A program made the position numbers and the translations under genes. DNA of 64,000 nucleotides, from NCBI GenBank assembly GCA_002482545.1, contig DLGF01000016.1:124001-188000 (forward strand). The letters are read 5' to 3'. The notes under the pieces are model-generated. The model did no database searches. It saw only the letters and a list, made by a program, of their open reading frames with translations, and was not told the origin of the DNA. Each line of letters opens with the position of its first letter. The stretch's first letter is position 1. Below, in pieces: positions 22,733-32,123 of the stretch. The DNA is from Sporomusaceae bacterium UBA7701 (GTDB taxonomy: Bacteria; Bacillota; Negativicutes; Sporomusales; UBA7701).

Positions 22733-23701
22733 GTGACACAATATCCTTTATTTAGCTTAATACAATCCGAACTGGCTTTGATCGAACAAGAATTGGCTTC
22801 TGCGGTACACTCCCAGGTCGAACTGGCGACCGACATCGGAAACCACCTGTTAAGGGCGGGCGGCAAGCGACTGCGGCCCGCCCTATATCTGCTTTGCGCC
22901 AAAAGTGCCGAGCGGGAATTAGCCCCTGTTCTGCCGGTCGCCGTGGCGATCGAACTCATTCACATGGCCACCCTGGTTCATGATGATGTAATTGACGAGG
23001 CGTCCACCCGGCGGGGCCTGACGACCGCCAATGTCCGCTGGGGAAATCCGCTGGCGGTGTTGACCGGCGACTATCTGTTCGCGAAGGCTTTTTCCCTGGT
23101 GGCCGGCCATGCCGGCAACAACGTGCTGCGCGCCTTGACCGACGCCATTTGCGTCATTTGCGAAGGTGAAATTGTTCAAGCCAAAAATTTGTTTGATTCC
23201 AGCCAGACCGAAGCCGAGTATCTGACCCGGAGCGGGAAAAAAACCGCCGAATTTATTGCGGTCAGTTGCGAACTGGGGGCCAAGGCCGCCGGATTGCCGG
23301 AGGAGGATGCGGCGAGTTTGCGGAACTTCGGCTATTCGATAGGGATGGCCTTCCAACTGACCGATGACATTCTGGATTTTACCGGGTCGCAGGCCCAGGT
23401 CGGCAAGCCGGTGGGCAACGACCTGCGCCAGGGGGTGCTGACGCTGCCGGTCCTGTACGCTCTCGAGGCCAGCCCGCGCCGGGGCGAACTGGCGGACTTG
23501 ATCCAGGGGCGGGATATGGCCGAAGACAAGCTGGCCAGATGTCTGTCGATCATCAAGGATACCGAAGCAATCGAATACTCCTACCAGCGGGTCCACGAGT
23601 ATCTGGATTCAGCCCGGTCGGCCCTGCCGGAGGCGGCAAGGGGCGAAGTCCGCTCCGCGCTGAGCGGGGTTGCCGACTTTGTCGGACTGCGCAATTTTTG
23701 A
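22733..23701 (+). CDS. Polyprenyl (heptaprenyl-type) diphosphate synthase
   Basis: A 322-residue trans-prenyltransferase. The first Asp-rich motif is in HDDVIDEAS (followed by TRRG) and the second in LTDDILDF; GGKRLRPALYLL supplies the substrate Lys/Arg. It lengthens farnesyl or geranylgeranyl diphosphate into the side chain of menaquinone or a lipid carrier. The GTG start at 22733 has only a weak ribosome site (GGGTGAT). It belongs to the HepT/IspB family; chain length cannot be read reliably here. Confidence 0.88.
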   Translation: MTQYPLFSLIQSELALIEQELASAVHSQVELATDIGNHLLRAGGKRLRPALYLLCAKSAERELAPVLPVAVAIELIHMATLVHDDVIDEASTRRGLTTANVRWGNPLAVLTGDYLFAKAFSLVAGHAGNNVLRALTDAICVICEGEIVQAKNLFDSSQTEAEYLTRSGKKTAEFIAVSCELGAKAAGLPEEDAASLRNFGYSIGMAFQLTDDILDFTGSQAQVGKPVGNDLRQGVLTLPVLYALEASPRRGELADLIQGRDMAEDKLARCLSIIKDTEAIEYSYQRVHEYLDSARSALPEAARGEVRSALSGVADFVGLRNF

Positions 23702-23715
23702 GCATGGGGGAAGGA

Positions 23716-24471
23716 ATGTTTAGACCGGTTAAAACCAAAAAAGTTTATGAGGAAATTATTGAACAGATAAAAAACCTGATTGTCGAAAAAAAACTTCAGC
23801 CTGGCGACAAACTGCTGTCGGAGCGGGAGCTGTCCGAAAGGCTGAATGTCAGCCGGACCTCGGTGCGCGAGGCCTTCAGCGCCTTGGAAATGATGGGGAT
23901 TATCGCGATCAGGCCCGGGGAAGGCAGCTTTGTCCGCCAGGTATCCTTTGAAGGGATTTTAGAGCCGCTGTCCTTTTTGCTGAAAGTTGAGGCCAGCGAT
24001 ATTATGCAGCTTCTGGAAGTGCGGAAGATTCTCGAGGTCGAGACCGCTGCGCTGGCCGCCGACCGGGCGCGGCCGGAAAACCTGCTGGAGTTGGAGGACG
24101 CCCTCGGCGCGATGCTGGAGGGGGCTAAGCGGGGCGAGGTGGGCGATACGGCTGACGACAGCTTCCACTTTGCCGTGGCCAAGGCCGCCAACAACGCAGT
24201 CCTGATTAAAGTCATGAATACGCTATCCGATCTGATGAACACCTCCTTCCGGACTGCCCGGCAAAAACTGTTCCTGCTGGAAGACATGCCGTCGCTGATT
24301 TATCAGTCGCATTGCCGGATCTATGAGGCCATCCGAGACAAGGACGTTCCGTTGGCCCGGACCAGGATGCGGGACCATCTGGACTTGGTGGAAGACGCCA
24401 TGCTGCGGATCAAAAATGCCGGGATGAAGTCCCTGAAGGGTTTTCCGGCGGATGCAAGCCTCCCTTCTTAG
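23716..24471 (+). CDS. FadR-type GntR-family transcriptional regulator
   Basis: 251 residues. The winged HTH at about 8-75 reads VYEEIIEQIKNLIVEKKLQPGDKLL, then LSERLNVSRTSVREAFSALEMMGII and the wing RPGEGSFVRQ. The FCD-type all-helical effector domain follows (EVRKILEVETAALAADRA, HFAVAKAANNAVLIKV, with metal-binding His positions of the family). ATG 23716 is preceded by GGGGGAAGG; ATG 23704 is an alternative that adds four residues. FadR-type regulators commonly sense organic acids such as lactate or glycolate; no target is evident. Confidence 0.87.
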   Translation: MFRPVKTKKVYEEIIEQIKNLIVEKKLQPGDKLLSERELSERLNVSRTSVREAFSALEMMGIIAIRPGEGSFVRQVSFEGILEPLSFLLKVEASDIMQLLEVRKILEVETAALAADRARPENLLELEDALGAMLEGAKRGEVGDTADDSFHFAVAKAANNAVLIKVMNTLSDLMNTSFRTARQKLFLLEDMPSLIYQSHCRIYEAIRDKDVPLARTRMRDHLDLVEDAMLRIKNAGMKSLKGFPADASLPS

Positions 24472-24559
24472 GCGGATTGCCGGGGCGGGAGCTTTTGGCC
24501 TATAAGGAAAGTTATATTTCCCAGGATAAGGACGCTGCGGCTTCTCCTCTGGCTATAAG

Positions 24560-24585
24560 ACCCGGTGCAAGCCGGGTTTTCTTTC
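24560..24585 (+). terminator. Intrinsic terminator before tatC
   Basis: ACCCGG (24560-24565) pairs with CCGGGT (24572-24577), then TTTCTTTC. A moderate hairpin ending the regulator transcript. Confidence 0.65.
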
Positions 24586-24713
24586 GGCGGGCCGCGGCGT
24601 TGTCATTTGGGGCTCCGGCCGATATAATGATAATGAGCGGCTGAAAAACGGACCGGACCCGGCGGCTGCCGTTCGGAAAGAGACCGGGAAGCGGAACGAG
24701 GCGAGGTAAATTC

Positions 24714-25451
24714 ATGACCGACAGGCATCAGGAAATAGACGAGGCCGAAACCAGAGGTCCCGGGGAAATGTCCCTGGTCGGCCATCTGGAAGAACTCCGG
24801 CGGCGAATGATTGTCAGCGCGCTGGCGGTTCTTCTTACGAGCGGCGCCTGCTATTTTTATGCCTCGGAGCTGGTGCATCTCATCACCGCTCCTGCAGGCA
24901 GACTCTATTATCTCAATCCGGCGGAAGCCTTTTTTACCTACCTGAAGGTATCCTTTTTCGCCGGTCTGCTCCTTGCGCTGCCGGTGATTTTTTATCAGCT
25001 CTGGGCTTTCATCATGCCGGCGCTGACCAAAGATGAGTATCGCATAGGAGCTGTACTGGTCCCCTGTTCCCTGCTCCTGTTTTTCGTGGGGCTGGGGTTT
25101 TCATACTTCCTGGTGTTACCCGCCGGAATCAAGTTTTTCATGGGGTTTGCCACCGAAGACCTCCAGCCGATGTTTTCCATTGGCCAATACGTCTCATTCG
25201 TGGTATCGTTCTTACTGCCCTTTGGCCTGATCTTTGAACTGCCCTTGATTATTCTCGTGCTGGCCAAATTTGGCATGATTACTTCTAACTTCCTGGTTGT
25301 GAAACGCAAGCTGGTCATTGTGCTGTCATTCGTGGTCGGAGCGGTGATTTCCCCGACGCCGGACGTGTTCTCCCAGACGATGATCGCGGTTCCCCTGCTG
25401 ATTCTCTATGAGCTCAGCATCCTTGTCGTAAAATACGTGCTCGGCAAATGA
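24714..25451 (+). CDS. tatC: Sec-independent protein translocase TatC
   Basis: 245 residues with six predicted membrane helices and the N-terminal TatC signature HLEELRRRMIVSALAV. Conserved features include the segment YQLWAFIMPAL with the following charged loop (TKDEYR) and SPTPDVFSQ before the last helices. TatC recognises twin-arginine signal peptides of folded, often Fe-S or metal-containing, exported proteins. No tatA or tatB gene is adjacent, so the partner must be encoded elsewhere. Confidence 0.95.
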   Translation: MTDRHQEIDEAETRGPGEMSLVGHLEELRRRMIVSALAVLLTSGACYFYASELVHLITAPAGRLYYLNPAEAFFTYLKVSFFAGLLLALPVIFYQLWAFIMPALTKDEYRIGAVLVPCSLLLFFVGLGFSYFLVLPAGIKFFMGFATEDLQPMFSIGQYVSFVVSFLLPFGLIFELPLIILVLAKFGMITSNFLVVKRKLVIVLSFVVGAVISPTPDVFSQTMIAVPLLILYELSILVVKYVLGK

Positions 25452-25468
25452 GCGCAGAGCGGGGAATC

Positions 25469-25497
25469 TTGACATTTGCCGAGCGGCGACGTATTAT
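25469..25497 (+). promoter_or_regulatory. SigmaA promoter of the valS T-box operon
   Basis: TTGACA at 25469-25474 and TATTAT at 25492-25497 with 17-bp spacing, just after tatC. Transcription would start near 25504. Confidence 0.85.
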
Positions 25498-25503
25498 TGT
25501 ATC

Positions 25504-25790
25504 TATATAATCCTTTTCCACAAACCTTTTCACTTGCAACAGGCGAAGAAGGGAAGGAGTACGCCGCACCGGCCGGGCAGAGAAGAGACTCATGGCTGCG
25601 AAGTCTCGACGGCGACAGTCGGCGGAAGTCGTCCCGGAGCCGTCACGCTGAAGATCCAGTAGGCGTGACCGGGTGCGCCCCGTTATCGCGTTCGAGCCGG
25701 GCGGGCGTAAAAGCTGTGCCCCGGGAAACAAGGTGGTACCACGAAAGCAGGTTCTTTCGTCCTTCGGGATGGAAGGACTTTTTGTTTTAC
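25504..25790 (+). promoter_or_regulatory. T-box riboswitch, valine specifier GUC
   Basis: The T-box sequence AAGGTGGTACCACG is at 25729-25742, followed by the terminator hairpin GTCCTTC (25759-25765) / GAAGGAC (25772-25778) and TTTTTG. In stem I the loop-E strand AGTA (25558-25561) is followed by CGCCG, which pairs with CGGCG at 25620-25624; directly after it come GAA and the triplet GTC at 25628-25630. By T-box architecture that triplet is the specifier codon, Val, matching valS downstream. Uncharged tRNA-Val should favour antitermination and expression of the GNAT gene and valS. Confidence 0.92.
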
Positions 25791-25816
25791 TTAGACGGGA
25801 AGGGGAGGGATAGCTT

Positions 25817-26281
25817 ATGGCGTTTTTAGTGCGCGAGGTTTTGCCGGAGGAAGTGGAAGCAGCCTCGCTTCTGGCGCAGAAGGTCTTCAACCGGTTTATC
25901 GCTCCCGGCTGCCCGTCGGCCGGCATTGCGAGCTTCCGCTCCTTTGCTCAGCCGGGAGCTGTCCGGAGTCGTCTGGCGGACGGCTCATTCATGCTGGGGG
26001 CCTATTTCGGGGAGCAAATCGGCGGCGTTCTGGAAATGCGGGATTACTCCCATATTTCCTTGTTGTTCACCGCTGAGGAGTATCAGCGGCAAGGCGTCGC
26101 GAGAGAACTCTTTCAGGCGGCCCTGACCCGGTGCAGGGACTGCGGCGCCGTCTTGCGCGAGGTTACCGTGAATTCATCGCCATTTGCAGTGCAGGTTTAC
26201 AGGAAGCTGGGTTTTCTGCCGCAGGCGGAAGAGCAGGCGAAGGGCGGCATCCGCTATGTTCCGATGGCGCTGAAACTTTGA
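25817..26281 (+). CDS. GNAT-family N-acetyltransferase
   Basis: 154 residues. The GNAT core is visible: SHISLLFTAEEYQRQGVARELFQAAL contains the acetyl-CoA pyrophosphate loop Q/RxxGxA (RQGVAREL), and VNSSPFAVQVYRKLGF is the C-terminal motif B region. The substrate is unknown. The gene lies between the valine T-box and valS, with 35 nt to valS, so it is under the same tRNA-Val control. A role in modifying valine-related metabolites, or detoxification, is possible but unsupported. Confidence 0.85.
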   Translation: MAFLVREVLPEEVEAASLLAQKVFNRFIAPGCPSAGIASFRSFAQPGAVRSRLADGSFMLGAYFGEQIGGVLEMRDYSHISLLFTAEEYQRQGVARELFQAALTRCRDCGAVLREVTVNSSPFAVQVYRKLGFLPQAEEQAKGGIRYVPMALKL

Positions 26282-26316
26282 TTCGCACACTAAAACAGGT
26301 CAAGGAGGAAGCATAA

Positions 26317-28953
26317 ATGGAAAAGAACATTCCCACCGTATATGATCCCCGGTCGGTAGAGGATAAGTGGTATTCCTACTGGGAGGAGAAGGGCCTGTTC
26401 CACGCCGAGGTCGAGACCGACAAGACGCCCTTCAGCATCGTCATTCCGCCGCCCAATGTAACCGGCCAGCTTCACATGGGCCACGCCCTGGACAATACCC
26501 TGCAGGATATTCTCATCCGCTTCAGGCGCATGCAGGGATATAATACCCTGTGGATGCCGGGGAGCGATCATGCCGGCATCGCCACCCAGATCAAGGTGGA
26601 GGAGATGCTGGCCAAGGAAGGCCAAAGCCGCTATGATCTCGGCCGGGAAAAATTCATCGAACGGGTGTGGGAGTGGAAGCGCCAGTACGGAAGCCGGATC
26701 ACCAACCAGCTCCGGCGGCTGGGAGCCTCCTGCGACTGGCAGCGGGAACGCTTCACCATGGACGAGGGATGTTCGGCGGCGGTGCGCGAAGTCTTTGTTT
26801 CCCTGTATGAGAAGGGGCTGATCTACCAGGGAAACCGGATTACCAACTGGTGCCCCCGCTGCAACACGGCGTTGAGCGATATCGAGGTCGAGCACGAGGA
26901 GAAGCCGGGAAACCTGTATCATGTGCGCTACCCCGTCGAAGGCCGCGAAGGGGAATATGTTACCGTCGCGACTACCCGGCCGGAGACGATTCTGGGCGAC
27001 AGCGCCGTGGCGGTGCATCCCGACGACGTCCGGTACCGCCACCTCGTGGGAAAAAATCTGGTGTTGCCGATTGTCGGCCGGAAACTGCCCATTGTCGCCG
27101 ACGAATACGTTGACCCGTCTTTCGGCACCGGGGCCGTCAAAGTCACCCCGGCCCACGACCCCAATGATTTCGAAATGGGGCTGCGGCACGGGCTGGCGGA
27201 AATCGTCGTCATCAATCCGGACGGGACTATGGCCGCCAATACGGGGAAATATGCCGGCCTGGACCGGTACGAATGCCGGAAGGCGTTGCTCGGCGACCTC
27301 AAGGACCAGGGCTATCTCGTTCGAATCGATGAGCATGTCCACGCGGTCGGCCACTGCCAACGTTGCAATACGGTTGTCGAGCCGCTGGTGTCCAAACAAT
27401 GGTTTGTCCGCATGCAGCCGCTGGCCGAACCGGCGATCGAGGCGGTAACCTCAGGCCGGATCGAGTTTGTGCCGGAGCGGTTTACCAAGGTGTATACCAA
27501 CTGGCTGGAAAACATCCGCGACTGGTGCATCTCCCGCCAGATCTGGTGGGGCCACCGCATACCGGCTTGGTACTGCGAGTGCGGGGAAGTCGTCGTGTCC
27601 CGGAAGGATGTGAGCAGCTGCCCCAAATGCGGCGGCAAGGTAGAGCAGGACCCGGACGTGCTCGACACCTGGTTCAGTTCGGCGCTATGGCCGTTCTCGA
27701 CCATGGGCTGGCCGGAGGAGACCCGCGAACTGGCCCATTTCTATCCCACCAGCGTGCTTGTCACGGGTTATGACATCATCTTCTTCTGGGTGGCCAGGAT
27801 GATCTTCATGGGTCTGGAGTTTGCCCAAGACATCCCCTTCCGTCACGTGTTCATCCACGGGCTGGTGCGCGACGCGGAGGGCCGCAAGATGAGCAAGTCG
27901 CTGGGCAACGGCATCGATCCTCTGGAAGTCATCGAAAAATATGGCGCCGATACCCTGCGTTTTACCTTGGTCACCGGTAACACCCCGGGCAACGACATGC
28001 GTTTTTACTGGGAGCGGGTGGAGTCGAGCCGCAACTTCGCCAACAAAATATGGAACGCCTCCCGGTTTGTCCTGATGAACCTGGAAGGCTTTGACCCCGC
28101 TCAGCCTGTCCGGGACTATACGCTGGCCGACCGCTGGATCCTCAGCCGCTACGCCCGGACGGCGGCGGAAGCGACCGCGGCCATGGAGCGGTTTGAGCTG
28201 GGCGAGGCGGCCCGTAGCTTGTACGAATTTATCTGGAACGAGTATTGCGACTGGTATATCGAAACCGCCAAGGCCCGCCTCTACAATAAAGAGGATGCGC
28301 AGGGACGGGCGACGGCGCAGTATGTGCTGTGGTATGTCCTCCATCATACTCTCCAACTGCTGCATCCCTTCATGCCGTTCATTACCGAAGCCATCTGGCA
28401 GCATTTGCCCCACGAAGGCGACAGCATCATGACAGCTCCCTGGCCCGCCGGACAGCCCGAACTTCTGGACGCGGCCGCCGAGGAACAGATGGTCCTCATC
28501 ATGGAGACCATCAAGGCCATCCGCAACATGCGGGCCGAAGTCAATGTCCCGCCCGGCCGGAAAAGCGAGGCCATCCTGCAGACCGCCGCGAACCTGCACG
28601 CGGTCTTCGCGGACAACATCCAGTATATCCGGAACCTGGGCGCCTCCGAACCGACGCTCGCCCTCCTGTCCGCCGAAAAACCGGAGAACGCGATGACGGC
28701 GGTGGTCAGCGGCGTTGAGATCTATATGCCGCTCAAGGGCCTTATTGACGTTGAGAAGGAAACGGCCCGCTTGAACAAGGAGCGGGAAGGACTGGTCAAG
28801 GAGGTGGAACGGGTGGCCGGCAAACTGACCAACGCGAGCTTTGTGGCCAAAGCCCCGGCGGAAGTGATCGAGCGGGAGCGGGCCAAAGAATGTGAATATC
28901 GGGACAAACTGGCGGCCATAACCGAACGCTTGGCTTATCTGGCAAAATTGTAA
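26317..28953 (+). CDS. valS: Valyl-tRNA synthetase
   Basis: 878 residues, a class I synthetase. The HIGH motif appears as HMGH in PPNVTGQLHMGHALD (about residues 45-59) and KMSKS in RKMSKSLGNGIDP (near 525). The CP1 editing domain lies between, and the Val-specific C-terminal coiled coil (VEKETARLNKEREGLVKEVERV) ends the protein. Two zinc-binding-like Cys clusters (CPRCNT, CECGE/CPKCGG) are seen. It is preceded by AAGGAGGAAG and regulated by the upstream T-box. Confidence 0.97.
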   Translation: MEKNIPTVYDPRSVEDKWYSYWEEKGLFHAEVETDKTPFSIVIPPPNVTGQLHMGHALDNTLQDILIRFRRMQGYNTLWMPGSDHAGIATQIKVEEMLAKEGQSRYDLGREKFIERVWEWKRQYGSRITNQLRRLGASCDWQRERFTMDEGCSAAVREVFVSLYEKGLIYQGNRITNWCPRCNTALSDIEVEHEEKPGNLYHVRYPVEGREGEYVTVATTRPETILGDSAVAVHPDDVRYRHLVGKNLVLPIVGRKLPIVADEYVDPSFGTGAVKVTPAHDPNDFEMGLRHGLAEIVVINPDGTMAANTGKYAGLDRYECRKALLGDLKDQGYLVRIDEHVHAVGHCQRCNTVVEPLVSKQWFVRMQPLAEPAIEAVTSGRIEFVPERFTKVYTNWLENIRDWCISRQIWWGHRIPAWYCECGEVVVSRKDVSSCPKCGGKVEQDPDVLDTWFSSALWPFSTMGWPEETRELAHFYPTSVLVTGYDIIFFWVARMIFMGLEFAQDIPFRHVFIHGLVRDAEGRKMSKSLGNGIDPLEVIEKYGADTLRFTLVTGNTPGNDMRFYWERVESSRNFANKIWNASRFVLMNLEGFDPAQPVRDYTLADRWILSRYARTAAEATAAMERFELGEAARSLYEFIWNEYCDWYIETAKARLYNKEDAQGRATAQYVLWYVLHHTLQLLHPFMPFITEAIWQHLPHEGDSIMTAPWPAGQPELLDAAAEEQMVLIMETIKAIRNMRAEVNVPPGRKSEAILQTAANLHAVFADNIQYIRNLGASEPTLALLSAEKPENAMTAVVSGVEIYMPLKGLIDVEKETARLNKEREGLVKEVERVAGKLTNASFVAKAPAEVIERERAKECEYRDKLAAITERLAYLAKL

Positions 28954-28986
28954 ATCCTGGACATACTAATAACAGGAAGTGACCGT

Positions 28987-30270
28987 ATGACATACGAAGA
29001 GGCGCTTTCCTACCTGGCGTCCCTGGGAAAATTCGGCATGAATCTGGGACTGGCGCGGATTGAAAAATTGCTCGAACTCATGGGCCATCCCGAGCGGCAA
29101 TACAAGACGGTTCACATCACCGGCACCAACGGCAAGGGATCGACCGCGGCGATGCTCGCGGCGGTCCTCCGGGCAGCCGGCCTGCGTACCGGCCTGTACA
29201 CCTCCCCGCATCTGGTGGAGTATACCGAGCGAATGACGGTCAACGGCGCGCCGGTCAGCCGGGAAGCCTTCGCCGGAGCGGTGGAGCATACCGCCGCCCT
29301 GGTGGCGGAGATGGTGGCCGGGGGCTGGGAACATCCCACCGAGTTTGAAGTGCTGACCGCCGCGGCTTTTCATTACTTCGCCGCCGAAGGGTTGGAATAC
29401 GCCGTTATTGAGGTGGGCCTCGGCGGGCTGCTGGACTCCACCAATGTCATTATCCCGGAAGTTTCGGTCATTACCAATGTGACCCTCGAACATACCGACC
29501 GCTGCGGCGGGACGGTGGCTGAGATCGCCGGCCATAAGGCGGGGATCATCAAGCCGGGAGTTCCGGTCGTCACCGCTGCCCGGGGCGAGGCTCTCGCCGT
29601 CCTCAGGGAGACGGCCGCCCGGAACGACGCCCCCCTCTATGTGCTGGGGCGGGATTTCTCTGCCGACCTGATCGGATTTGAGGCCTGTTGCCAGCAGATT
29701 GCCGTAGTTACCGGCAGGTACGGCGACCTGGGACAATTCGGGATGAACCTCCTGGGCCGCCATCAGGCGGAAAATGGCGCTGTGGCGGTAATGGCCGCCC
29801 TCCTGCTGGCCGAAAAAGAGCCGCGGATAACCCTGCCGCGCGTCCGGCAGGGCTTGGCCGGCGCGTACTGGCCCGGCCGGTTCGAAGTGGTCCCCGGGCG
29901 GCCGGTGACGGTGATCGACGGGGCCCATAACCCTGATGGCGCGGCCCGGCTGAGGGCCGCCCTGGATGAGTTTTTTGCCGGGCGATCTGTCGTCTTTGTG
30001 CTGGGAATTTTGGCGGATAAGGATATTGACGCGATAACCGGAACGCTTATTCGCCCCTCGGATTATGTTGTAGCTGTCCGCCCGCCGTCGGAGCGTGCCG
30101 CCGATCCGTCGGCCGTGGCCGCCCGGATCGGCGCCGGACGGGTGGAGACCGCGGCGACGGTCGCGGGGGGGCTGAGCCGGGCGCGGGAAATGGCGGGACC
30201 GGACGGGCTGGTTTGCATCGCCGGGTCGCTGTATCTGATCGGCGCGGCCCGCCCGCTCATCATTCAGTAG
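28987..30270 (+). CDS. folC: Folylpolyglutamate synthase / dihydrofolate synthase
   Basis: 427 residues of the Mur-ligase-like FolC family. The P-loop is HITGTNGKGSTAAML (near residue 40), the Omega loop TSPHLVEYTERM follows, and the C-terminal domain has VIDGAHNPDGAARLR. It adds glutamate to folates, and possibly to dihydropteroate. It follows valS by 33 nt, a linkage common in Firmicutes, and may be part of the T-box operon. Confidence 0.94.
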   Translation: MTYEEALSYLASLGKFGMNLGLARIEKLLELMGHPERQYKTVHITGTNGKGSTAAMLAAVLRAAGLRTGLYTSPHLVEYTERMTVNGAPVSREAFAGAVEHTAALVAEMVAGGWEHPTEFEVLTAAAFHYFAAEGLEYAVIEVGLGGLLDSTNVIIPEVSVITNVTLEHTDRCGGTVAEIAGHKAGIIKPGVPVVTAARGEALAVLRETAARNDAPLYVLGRDFSADLIGFEACCQQIAVVTGRYGDLGQFGMNLLGRHQAENGAVAVMAALLLAEKEPRITLPRVRQGLAGAYWPGRFEVVPGRPVTVIDGAHNPDGAARLRAALDEFFAGRSVVFVLGILADKDIDAITGTLIRPSDYVVAVRPPSERAADPSAVAARIGAGRVETAATVAGGLSRAREMAGPDGLVCIAGSLYLIGAARPLIIQ

Positions 30271-30296
30271 ACAAAAAAGGTGTTATCAGCTATAAT
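30268..30296 (+). promoter_or_regulatory. Promoter overlapping the folC stop
   Basis: TAGACA at 30268-30273 and TATAAT at 30291-30296, spacing 17 bp, about 30 bp before the O-antigen-ligase-like gene. Confidence 0.65.
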
Positions 30297-30325
30297 AATT
30301 TCGGACTATTTTCAGAATTTCAGGT

Positions 30326-31570
30326 GTGTTGAGCGTGAATATCATACTGAGACCCAATACAATTCAATACCGCCTGGCTTTCTGGATCGAACACTGCATC
30401 TTGGCGGTGGCCTTTTTTTTGCCGCTGTCGCTAAACGCCGCCAGTATATGCCTTGCTTTAGGCGCAGTGCTCTGGCTGGGCAAAATGATCGCCGCCGGAC
30501 GGATGGACCTCAGGGCTACGCCGTTCGATGCCCTGATCGCCCTGCTGGCGGCCCTGTCGGCGCTATCCATCCTTTCATCGCCGGACAGGGGCCTGAGCTT
30601 TTACAACTATTATCATTTAATGGGCCGCTACCTGGTGCTCTATTATCTTGTCGTCAACAACATCCGGTCCATTGAGCAACTGAAACGGCTGGTGGCCACC
30701 GTACTGGTGTCCGCGGGGCTGGTTGTCGCCTATGGCTTTTACCAATACCTCCACGGGATCGACATCTCGGCTTTTGAATGGGTGGACGGCGAGCAGTTCC
30801 CGGAGCTCAAGATGCGGGTGTTCTCGACGCTGCACAACCCCAATCTGCTTGCCGGCTTTCTTGTTGTTATGATGGCGATCGCGGCGGGACTGGGGTTGCA
30901 CGCCGACCGCTTCCGGGACAAAGCCCTCTGCTGCGGGCTGGTGCTCGCGTTTGGCACCTGCCTGGTGCTCACTTATTCCCGCGGAGCCTGGCTGAGCGTG
31001 CTGGCGGTCATCTCCCTTTACGGGCTTCTCTACAACAAGCGGCTGCTGTGGCTGCTCATTCTTCTTCCGGTCGCCGTCATGGCCGGCCACGATGTGGTGA
31101 TGGAACGGCTGATGTCGATCGCGAATCCCACCGATACTTCATCCACCCTGCGGATCGCCTTATGGGAAAGCACTCTGGCGATGATTTCCCATAACCCCTT
31201 TCTTGGCATCGGCTGGGGAGCTTATGCTCTGGTCTATCCGGAATACGACTTTTTCGTGCTGGATGCCGGCACAAAAATATTCCATGCGCATAACATGTAT
31301 TTACATATTGCCGCTGAAATCGGAATTCCCGGACTCCTGACTTTTCTCGGCCTGATGGGCGGACATGCGGCCGTTGCCTTCCGCCTGGCGGGGAAAACGC
31401 GCGACCGCTGGACAGGAGGCCTGATGATGGGAATCCTGGCGGCGCTCGTGGGAATCGCTGTCAGCGGGTTTACCGATTACACGATGTTCAGCATCCAGCT
31501 GTCGATGCTGTTTTGGCTGCTGAACGCCATGGTCATGGTCGTCCGCCTGGACCGGTACCGCTACAAGTAA
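30326..31570 (+). CDS. O-antigen ligase/polymerase-family membrane protein
   Basis: 414 residues with about 11-12 hydrophobic segments. The large loop between late helices has the O-antigen-ligase (Wzy_C) hallmark region: FGTCLVLTYSRGAWLSVLAV, then LWESTLAMISHNPFLGIGWG and HAHNMYLHIAAEIGIPGLL. Such proteins ligate or polymerise surface glycans at the outer face of the inner membrane; in a diderm Negativicute this fits LPS. GTG 30326 is the upstream start; GTG 30335, after AGGTG, is an alternative. No glycosyltransferases are adjacent. Confidence 0.85.
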   Translation: MLSVNIILRPNTIQYRLAFWIEHCILAVAFFLPLSLNAASICLALGAVLWLGKMIAAGRMDLRATPFDALIALLAALSALSILSSPDRGLSFYNYYHLMGRYLVLYYLVVNNIRSIEQLKRLVATVLVSAGLVVAYGFYQYLHGIDISAFEWVDGEQFPELKMRVFSTLHNPNLLAGFLVVMMAIAAGLGLHADRFRDKALCCGLVLAFGTCLVLTYSRGAWLSVLAVISLYGLLYNKRLLWLLILLPVAVMAGHDVVMERLMSIANPTDTSSTLRIALWESTLAMISHNPFLGIGWGAYALVYPEYDFFVLDAGTKIFHAHNMYLHIAAEIGIPGLLTFLGLMGGHAAVAFRLAGKTRDRWTGGLMMGILAALVGIAVSGFTDYTMFSIQLSMLFWLLNAMVMVVRLDRYRYK

Positions 31571-31754
31571 GGCGCGGTTCGACGGGATACGGGGGGAATT
31601 TCAAAAAAAATCACAGCGACCGGCAGGATTAATGAAGGGTTGTTTCGAATATAATTTTATGATAATATAGCTACGACTCCTGGGCCTATTTATGGCCTCT
31701 TATTTTTTATACAAAGAATTGTGAAAATTCGTACATAGTCCAAGGAGGAGCGGC

Positions 31755-32123
31755 GTGAAACTTAGCGATGTGAAGGCAATTCTACAGGCTGAAGTGATCT
31801 GCGGAGCGGAGCATCTGGACCAAGAGGCGATTACGGTATGCGGAGCCGACCTGATGAGCGACGTTCTGGCCTTCAGTAAGGAAAAGACCCTGCTTCTTAC
31901 CGGCCTGACCAACGTTCAGGTAATCCGGACCGCCGAGATGGGCGATCTGGTCGGCATCGTCTTCGTCCGCGGCAAACGGCCGGGACCGGAAGTCATCGAT
32001 ATGGCCAGAGACAATGGAATTCCGCTGATGGTGACCGAATATCCGCTTTTTGAGTCCTGCGGGCTGCTCTATAGTCAAGGGTCCTTCAAAGGCCCCCGGC
32101 TGGCGATGACAAGCGATGTCTGA
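31755..32123 (+). CDS. DRTGG-domain protein of the hydrogenase cluster (1)
   Basis: 122 residues from GTG 31755 with AAGGAGGAG upstream. The whole protein matches the small DRTGG-type alpha/beta domain: a first helix (LSDVKAILQAEVICGAEH), CGADLMSDVLAFSKEKTLLLTGL and a C-terminal segment GIPLMVTEYPLFESCGLLY. The domain is known fused to CBS or phosphotransacetylase proteins and, as here, in stand-alone form beside [FeFe]-hydrogenase genes; the biochemical role is unknown. A paralogue is at 33913-34254. Its stop overlaps the next gene by 8 nt. Confidence 0.8.
   Translation: MKLSDVKAILQAEVICGAEHLDQEAITVCGADLMSDVLAFSKEKTLLLTGLTNVQVIRTAEMGDLVGIVFVRGKRPGPEVIDMARDNGIPLMVTEYPLFESCGLLYSQGSFKGPRLAMTSDV

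Noticed and set aside
31719..31736. TTGTGAAAATTCGTACAT before the hydrogenase cluster as a Rex box
   Set aside because: Only the left half-site matches; the right half (CGTACAT against TTCACAA) agrees at three of seven positions. Too weak to annotate, although Rex control of this operon is biologically likely.
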